Assembly: GCA_951394405.1 (NCBI GenBank)
Contig: OX596342.1
Coordinates: 1,550,001-1,614,000, forward strand
Length of the DNA stretch: 64,000 nt
Direction of reading: 5' to 3'
DNA from: Coprinellus micaceus
Lineage: Eukaryota; Basidiomycota; Agaricomycetes; Agaricales; Psathyrellaceae
Shown here: positions 56,911-64,000 of the stretch, piece after piece
Position numbering within the stretch: position 1 is the stretch's first letter
Layout: each line of letters starts with the position of its first letter
Position numbers and translations under genes: made by a program
The notes under the pieces: generated by a model
Seen by the model: only the letters and a program-made list of their open reading frames with translations
Told to the model about the DNA's origin: nothing
Databases searched by the model: none

Positions 56911-57475
56911 TTCGTGGATGTTGTGGTCGAAGAGCAAACCCTAACCTCTCCGCGCTGTGCCCGAAAACCGGCTGTCACGCGTGATGTAACGCCGACGCGA
57001 GTCTGCCGCGTGGCATTTGGGCGCTTAATCTTCTGTTACACTCCCAGGTAACCCATGTGGGCATACTAGAGGCAATACGATACCGCATAACTCGCCTTAC
57101 TAACGAAGGTATGCCGCACAACGAGAGCCATCGACGTAGGCTTGCCGATTTTACAGAGCCGCTTGCGAGTCGCCAACGCGTCCCCGGCGCGCCATCGCAC
57201 GTTCAGCGAAAACAACAACGTAAGGATGCCCTGTTAGTATTACTCAGATAACTGTTTCCATTAAATATACACTATATAAGCTTGATCAGCAATGGTGCAA
57301 TCGAAGACGCGTATGGCACTGCGCTGTGACGGCGCTTGGTAAGCCCTGAACTTTGCTGTCGGGTGTCCATTTTAGGGAACTTACACGCGAAATGTGGACC
57401 CTACTATGGGGGTTTATATAACCGCAAAGCACGAATCAAGTCCTGCAGTATACAGCAACTGTTCCCAGTCCCCTC
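56911..57475. other. Divergent promoter of UBA2 and the beta-lactamase-family gene
   Basis: GGGCGCTTA at 57018-57026. A TATATAA near 57415 lies about 60 bp before the 57476 start. No gene within. Confidence 0.55.
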
Positions 57476-59214
57476 ATGAAGTCCACCCATCTTCTGCGCT
57501 TGGCAGCGCTCGTCGCCTGCGCCTCAATCCCAACTTTGGCCAACTCTGCTGGTCGGAAGGTGAAGCTTTCTGCGGCAGGAAAGAAGGCTTTAGACCAGCT
57601 AGTTGCACAAACGCAAGCGGAGAATAATCTACCAGGATTCGCGATCGCCGTCTCGAGCATCGATGAGCAACTCTACGCGTCTGCAGGGGGGTACAAGGCT
57701 TTCGGAGTCCCCTCTAGCGGGCGCGTAACCCCCGAAAGCGTGTTCTGGATATGCAGCATGACAAAACTCATTACATCGGTGCGTGTCCAGTGTCTTTTCC
57801 CTTCTATACACGTAACACCACCCAAAACTACTCCCTTCAGATCGCTGGCCTCCAGCTCATCGAGCAGGGCAAAATTCACTTTGAAGACCCGGTGACCAAA
57901 TACATCCCCCAGTTCGAGAATATCGTCGTCCTGGAGGGCCTCAGCAATCCGACTGGCCCACAGCCATACCACAATACTTCTAAAGTTCCCACTGTCGGGC
58001 AGTTGTTTAACCATTCCAGCGGTCTTACCTACTGGACGAAAGATCCTGCCCCTTCCTATGGGCTGAGCTATGGGTACACATTCAAGCAGGGACCTACCAG
58101 GGAAGCTACAACGAAGGAGTTCTTCCGCCAAATTCAGGTACGAAGGCCTCGACACGTAAGTACTAATCTCATGGCGCGACTAACTGGTTTGGTAGGAGGA
58201 TTACCCAGGAATCCCCCTCGTCTTCGAACCGGGAGCGGCCTGTAAGTCGCAAGCCCCATTTGTCAACGGCGTCGAATTGAGCATTCACTCTATAGTCAAT
58301 TACGGATACAGCAGCGACATCCTAGGTATCGTCGTTGAGAAAGCGGCCGGAATCTCTCTCGCAGAATATACGTACGTACTTCTCCCGACCTCTACTCGTC
58401 GCACGTATCAAGTTCTCACCAGTCGCCACTTCCAGCAAGCAGAACATCTTTGACCCCCTGGGCCTAAAATCCTCGTTCAAACTCAACGCCGAGACGAACA
58501 AGAAGCTCATCGACCTCAACTTTAGAAATGCTAATGGAAGCGTCTCGCCTTGGGATAATCGAGCGGGGTTGATTCAGCGTTACCCCGAGGAAGGTGGGTG
58601 CTTGGCATCTATTACGATCTGTATCGGCTAATACGTTTTCTGAAGTCTATCTCGGACTGGGAGGAATAGGCGTTTACAGCACGCTTCCCGACTACGCAAG
58701 CCTATTGCGCCACCTCCTAAGGGTTGAGGGTACGAGGTCATGGCTCTCGTTCTCCTCCAAGTGTTTTAAACATAACCCCTTTGCACAGCCGGAGCGAAGG
58801 TCTCCAGGCCCGTTCTTAAGCAGCGCACAGTCAAGACCCTCTTCACGCCTACCCTCGGACAAGCCGGCACCGCAACTCTCATCGAGACGCTCAAATACGC
58901 CGACCCATTTACTGATGCCTCCAATTACGAAGACGCGAATTGGAGCACAGGTTTCGCGTTAGCGACCAAGGATTGGCCTGGGAGGAGGAGGGCTGGAACA
59001 GGGTTCTGTAAGCGGCTCGCTTCTCTAACTCGCCTACACGAAACTGACGTGGATTTCCAAACAAGGGTCTGGATGGGCAGGAACCTTCTACCTCATTGAC
59101 CCCACAACGGGCATTGCTGTTGTTGGGGGCTCGCAGGTCGTTCCGTTCCCTGACGAGGTGGTCATCAAGTTTTACAACAAGGCAGAGGAGATTGTGTATG
59201 CGAATCTGGAGTGA
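57476..59214 (+). CDS. Secreted beta-lactamase-family serine hydrolase
   Basis: About nine exons, all phases agreeing. Signal peptide MKSTHLLRLAALVACASIP. The active-site SMTK lies in FWICSMTKLIT; YGYSSDILG is at the Tyr position; LFNHSSGLTYWT, NANGSVSPW, DWPGRRRAGTGF and the C-terminal GTFYLIDPTTGIAVVGGSQ complete the class C beta-lactamase fold (PF00144). It is the functional-looking partner of the inverted copy at 51.8-53.5 kb. Fungal members include transesterases and peptidases; no substrate can be assigned. The family name does not imply antibiotic resistance. Confidence 0.85.
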
Positions 59215-59436
59215 GTCGCCACGGTAACAGACCGTGAACACATTTGACGTTCCTGGCTCATGCACTATACCCCTGGACCTACCTATCTTAATCATATTCG
59301 ATGGCGATTGCTTTAAGCGCCCATGGTGAACACGCGGATCGGAAGGACTGCATAGAGAGGGGTGAGTCGGGATGCCGTCAGCGAGGTCGTGAATATCTCT
59401 AGATGCGCTCTAGATGGAAAGGCATTGAATTGAGAT

Positions 59437-61876
59437 TCAATCGTCAAAGTCCTCATCGATATCATCCTCTTCTAGCCAACCTCCATCCTTCTCAAGCTGA
59501 GGAGCGTCCTCGTCCAGACCAAGGGCATCCTGGCTAGGGTTCATCTCCGGTTGGTCGCCTAGTCCATCATCGCCCTCGGCCAGCTGCGACCCAGCAACCC
59601 CATTGAACCCTCTTATGAAGGGGAGACTCGAGAAGTCTTTGTGTGCCCGGGGCGGCTTAGCACCTGCTCTCTCTTTGCACCGGAGGAGGGCGCCAAGTTC
59701 GAGTGTCACGTCTGTCGCGCTCCAAGCGCCCACACGCCTCGCGCCGACGCCCTGTTATCACGACTCAGTTTTGTCGTTGGAAAAGGAATTTGATGTGATG
59801 GGACGCGTACCTGCTTCATGTCTTCGTCCGCAATCCAGTCCCGGGCTAGCCTCACACCGTCCCGAGCATCCTTCTCTTTTTTGAGCGTCTCGAAGAATTC
59901 TGGCTTGTACACCTTCTGAGATCGTCTTTGTACGGGAGAGGGGAGGGAGTGCATCGTTCCGAGTGTGACTAGGTGGAACTGGTGGGGGTTCGATTGGTAC
60001 CACTGTCCGCAAATTAAAGCATTAGGTCACTCCTTTCAGTCCAAGCGGTAAGAGAATCTCACCGCTTCTCCACCGCTTGAGTCCACCCAACTCAACCAAT
60101 CTGCAACTCCTTCCACTTCCTCTACCTCGTTACAAAACTGGGTATAGTTCTGGTGCAGGTATAATGAGAATAGCGAAGTATCGATTGGTGAGTCGGCGTA
60201 GATGGCGTCGACGTCGACACGGCTTGCCCTGCGGTCGTGTTCCGAGAGATGGGAGGGCAATTTTGCAGGGTGTTTGAGTTGGGCGTCTATCTCACGGTCC
60301 TTCTGAATGTCCTTTGCGGCGGCAGACGAACTTGGGGGATCGTCTTTACCTGATGGGGCGCAAAACGCGAGTCAGCTTGGTTGAGATAGAATGGATGAGG
60401 GACGTACGTTTGTTGTAGAGTACCTTTCCTATGAGATGGAACAGTGCCAAGCTCTGTTCTCGTCTCGTTACAGCCTCGAGAACGATCGCGGTGCCCGCGG
60501 TGACCCCTTTTCTCTTTTTGTTCGGAAGTTCGACCGTGCAAGCAAACTCTAGAGTGTTAATTGCACTGCGAATATCGCCGTTCGACGACTCTACGATCAC
60601 GTCCAGCACCTGCTTCGAAGGTGCTGGGAGGTCGAACGCAATAGTGGAGAAGTGTTTATTGATCATAGTCTGTAGCGCTTTCTTCATGAGCGTTGGAGCG
60701 ATCGGGTTGAACCTGGAAGAGCTCAGCGAAAATATTCAAGATGTAAGAAAGTATATGCGCACGAGACTTGGGTAACGTAGGGACCGTGTAGAAGGTCCCT
60801 GGGCAACACCGTCCGGACATCCAAAACTTGGTCTTTATCCCTTCCCCACCCACCTCCTCCAGATATCCGTTCATCCCTCGCCTCCCCGCGAATTCCAGCG
60901 TCACTGATGATGATGACCACGGGGATTCCTGGTGGTGAATCGGTGAACCCCTGCAAGCACGCATGGAAGTCTTCCTGAATCTTGGGGTGTAGAATGTTAG
61001 GGAGGTCCTCTAGCAAGATGATTTGGCGCTGCTGCTTCGAACTCGAGGCCGTGTTGGAGAAGAGGTTCCGGCAGGAGGCAGCTCGGTTAAAAAAGGTTTC
61101 GAACTTCGTGAATTGGGTTTCGCTGTCCTCGTCGAAGTAGGTGTCTGAGCTCAGTGCTGGAGATGGTCGTTAATTGGGTACTAACTCTCAAGGGGACGAC
61201 TCACTAGTTCGGTTTGCAGTGACTTCTCCTATCGAGTTCCTCCATTCGATAATTTCAAAACCGAGTTCTTTCGAAAGAACCTTCAATGTCGATGTCTTTC
61301 CGGTCCCAGCGGGGCCCGTCAACGCTAATATCCTCTAGGAAACAGAATCAGTGTCGCTCCCGTAAATATTTTATGGAGCATACCCTGTACTTCTTGAGCT
61401 TTCCCGAGGGTCCCCCCTCAAACGCATCCTGCAACCAGCGCCTAACGTCCTCAACCTTGCGAACGTGAACTGCCAGTTCTGCTTCGGTGCTCGGTTCGTA
61501 AATGTCTATCCACATTCTGTCATCTATCCCTGGAGCGTTAGAGTTGAAATGCATCCATAGACGATTGACATGCTGACCAGGAGGGGCCTTCTCTTTACCC
61601 TTCCATGTGGGGGGTCGCCTGGGCGCTACATTCGCTACACTCTGGGACAGAGCTGATCTTTCACGGTCGACTTTCGGCGGTGTTGGTTTTGAGAACTGTA
61701 TTTCAACGTGTCAAAGCTTGGGGCCGTATCATAGCAGGCGTTACTCACAGCAGTCAGAGGGTCAAACTTGCGTTTAGTCGCCCCCAATGGCTGGGACGAT
61801 CCGAGTTTGACAACGTTGATCTTGGTCTGGCTCAGCTTTCCCTTCTTCGGGGGTTGGGAGGAGGATTTTGGAGGCA
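59437..61876 (-). CDS. RAD17: Checkpoint clamp loader Rad17
   Basis: Multi-exon. The N-terminus is basic (MPPKSSSQPPKKGKLSQTK). The AAA+ domain has MWIDIYEPSTEAELAVH (the Rad17 lead-in), Walker A LTGPAGTGKTSTLKVL, Walker B-like QIILLEDLPNILH, sensor-type NGDIRSAINTLEF and the Rad17 block LALFHLIGKVLYNKR. The C-terminus is acidic (LEEDDIDEDFDD). Rad17 with RFC2-5 loads the 9-1-1 clamp at DNA damage and activates the ATR checkpoint. RFC subunits are the alternative, but the ILLEDLPN pattern, the basic N-terminus and the length favour Rad17. Confidence 0.88.
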
Positions 61877-62099
61877 TTTTGCCGTCGTTTGCAGTCCGCA
61901 GTGGTGGTAGAAGAGTGCCAAGTCGCGTTCTCGACGCGTCGTCGTCGCTGGCTGTACGTGGACTGACAGCGATCAAAACTCATTGATGGCGACCTCGGCG
62001 ATGATCCCAACCTTTCCTCTATCCCTCTCCCACAATCTCGATCCACTCATTCAAATTTTCCGTATTCAACGAAGGAACGACAGGGACAACAAAGCTATC

Positions 62100-63657
62100 T
62101 TACGGCGAGGCTGCTACAAAGGCGTTGTAATTGTACGCATGCGGGGTGGTGGAGAACCTAAAGCCCTGAGGCTCGAACCTCAACACAACGGTCCCACCTC
62201 TAGCAAGAATCGCGACCACATTGCAATCGTGAACCAACGGAAGGCGTAACTTTGACACTCCAGCTGGAAGATTCACTGCGAGCTTGCTCTCGCCGCACCC
62301 CAACCCTATCTGAGCGGGAGCTGCCAAGAGGGCGACCACCCAGACGAAATCTTCGGTCTAGGGCAGCAGGTTCAGCTGGGAGTATGGGAGACTAGGGAAG
62401 AAACTCACAAACTCAGAATTCATCGGCACTCTCAGCGAGTCTTGGGTTTGGGCCCTTGCCGGGTACAGGCGCCCCCAAAGGAACAGGCGGTCTCTCTCGA
62501 CCCTTGGGTATGTGCCTGACTTGTAGGCCCTGATGTAATATTCTTGGAGATCGAGCCAACCTGGGACAACGTCGTCAACTGGCTGCTCGCCCTTACGATA
62601 AGGGACACTCACCCTGGTGGTCGAAGCCATTCGTCCAACTTTCCGACCCAGGCTGCGCACCAGCAATTGGGCCCATGTAGTGGCTTTCCCCGTAGTCGTT
62701 CCAGGTGATAATCTGCACAATGTCTATCTGGTCTCGGCCGCTTACCAGAAGCTCCCACCTCCGAGCTAGCAGCCAATCGTCGGAGCGGAATATGAAGTTC
62801 TTGTTCAGCGTATCGACCCCGTAGTGCTGCGATTTGGTGAGCACGTTCGACAACGTGAAGCTAGCAACGCATTTACCGTGAAGAACCAAGGGGAGACTGC
62901 GGCCATATACGTCCTCCCTTTGAGGTACTTCCTGAACTCGACGTCATATTCGTTTGTGATGTCGTAGTTCCCCATCGGCCACGCCGAGTCCCACTGCCCT
63001 GCGAATCAGCACCGAGAATGCTCATCAACAGCGAAGCTCGACTTACGCTGAAAGCCCCATCCGCGGAATTCATGCTCCCATAGATTCCAGGGTCCATGAA
63101 GAACGAGGCAAGAAAGTGCACAGCCGGCAGGTCCCTCTTCAATACCCTCCTCCATCCTTCGTTCACCGTGCTCTGCCCAAAATAGCAGCCCTGGCCCCCG
63201 AAAGTCGACACAAGCGGATTACCCTTGAACGCCAACTGGTTGCTATGATCATAATACTTGTTGACAAAGCCTCTCAACATATCGCCATCTCTCTCCTCCC
63301 GACACGGAATGGTCCCCATATCGAAGGAGGGGAACAGCGCAAAGCCCGAACCCATCGACCTTGCGACGTCGTATGCATCTGCTACTCGGTCCAGCTGCCA
63401 GGGGTCGGTACCCATATTCAGCGCGAATCCATCGATGCCTTTTGAAGCGGCGAGCGCTATGTCTAGTTCAAGTAGGGTCAGTCGGGCTCGAAGAAGAACG
63501 TCGATGGTACCTGCGTACCTCGTTGCCAGTCATTCCTTGTGTATGGATACGTGTTGCCGACTATGAAGTGGGCCACGACAGGTTTCTCTTTTGTCACCAA
63601 TCCGTGACACCATGGTAGAGCGAGAACAAGAGCACAGCAAACGAGAGTTCTTAGCAT
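62100..63657 (-). CDS. Secreted GH71 alpha-1,3-glucanase
   Basis: About seven exons. Signal peptide MLRTLVCCALVLALPWCHG. The GH71 core follows: KPVVAHFIVGNTYPYT, GIDGFALNMGTDPWQ, FALFPSFDMGTIPC, LVSTFGGQGCYFGQ, WDSAWPMG and IVQIITWNDYGESHYMGPI, with the acidic pair Asp/Glu near WNDYGES. The C-terminal region (FVWVVALLAAPAQ...) matches the beta-sandwich tail of fungal mutanases. It hydrolyses alpha-1,3-glucan of fungal cell walls, for remodelling, autolysis or mycoparasitism. The gene looks intact. Confidence 0.92.
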
Positions 63658-64000
63658 CGATCAAGAGGAGAGAGGTTTCTCCAGAGCTAGCCAACGAGGT
63701 GTAATACTGGTCCTATTGCCGACGGGAGGCTGACATTGTACATCATCCTCTGCACTCTCAGCCGGATTAGATCTTTGAAGCCGTATTCTCCGACCGTTCT
63801 GGTCAGCCTCCATGTGCTTGGGGATAGCTGGGTGCCTGGATCTCTGGGATGTAGCTATCGTACGCAACCAACCATCCTCGGCAACTCCTTGGAATCGCAT
63901 TTAGGGACGTCGCGGAACTACCTTGTATTATCAGGTTCTAATGCAGTCGACTTAAACTGTGGTCCCTACAATTACCAACGACGCGTGTCCGGTTGCCCCC
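63658..64000. other. No gene seen at right edge
   Basis: Promoter side of the GH71 gene. An 80-codon minus frame (63661-63900) has no recognisable feature. Confidence 0.5.

Larger units (their letters stand above)
1391..59322. repeat. Dispersed 9-bp motif GGGCGCTTA (11 copies by eye)
   Basis: Plus-strand copies start at 1391, 6851, 13072, 21772, 26107, 35351 and 57018. Reverse-strand copies (TAAGCGCCC) start at 1804, 46844, 51118 and 59314. Two lie in the LTR, one in the KDZ element and eight in other intergenic DNA. None lies in a called exon. Confidence 0.7.

Overview
The window is nuclear DNA of a filamentous basidiomycete, most probably an Agaricomycete. Genes have many short GT-AG introns of about 50-75 bp. 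The window carries Plavaka and KDZ-associated transposons, DUF6532 and GRF-finger genes and expanded F-box families typical of that class. A Rhizoctonia/Ceratobasidium-type genome would fit, but that is inference.

Layout. 1-2.0 kb: left-facing end of an LTR retrotransposon (gag-like frame, a primer-binding site complementary to tRNA-Lys, one LTR). 2.0-2.5 kb: a tandemly duplicated tRNA-like sequence. 4.1-8.4 kb: three paralogous genes of an unrecognised family, the middle one decayed. 8.8-12.8 kb: a small conserved protein, an unusual calmodulin and an F-box gene. 13.2-25.9 kb: one F-box gene broken into three pieces by two transposons. These are a 5.0-kb Plavaka element (transposase plus DUF6532 gene) and a 6.5-kb KDZ-type element (CxC5/CxC6 protein plus GRF-finger gene). 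Target-site repeats are visible at all four breakpoints, and the F-box frame is open across both joins.

26-36 kb: secreted DUF5648 protein, ribosomal protein eL24, a large adenylate-forming reductase and an F-box gene. 35.7-48.9 kb: a family of four small secreted six-cysteine proteins in two head-to-head pairs. The pairs are arranged as an inverted duplication around sphingolipid C9-methyltransferase, two F-box genes, a hypothetical gene and a WASP homologue. 49.9-64 kb: BTB-like protein, intron-containing tRNA-Lys(CUU), two inverted beta-lactamase-family paralogues (one probably frameshifted) flanking the SUMO E1 subunit UBA2, RAD17 and a secreted GH71 alpha-1,3-glucanase.

Housekeeping genes (calmodulin, eL24, C9-methyltransferase, WASP, UBA2, RAD17) are interleaved with fast-evolving accessory genes (F-box, small secreted proteins, hydrolases, transposons). 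The most interesting signals are the doubly interrupted, still in-frame F-box gene, the passenger genes in both transposons, the inverted effector-like pairs and a 9-bp motif that recurs about 11 times. All exon models were made by eye from splice sites, reading phase and paralogue comparison.
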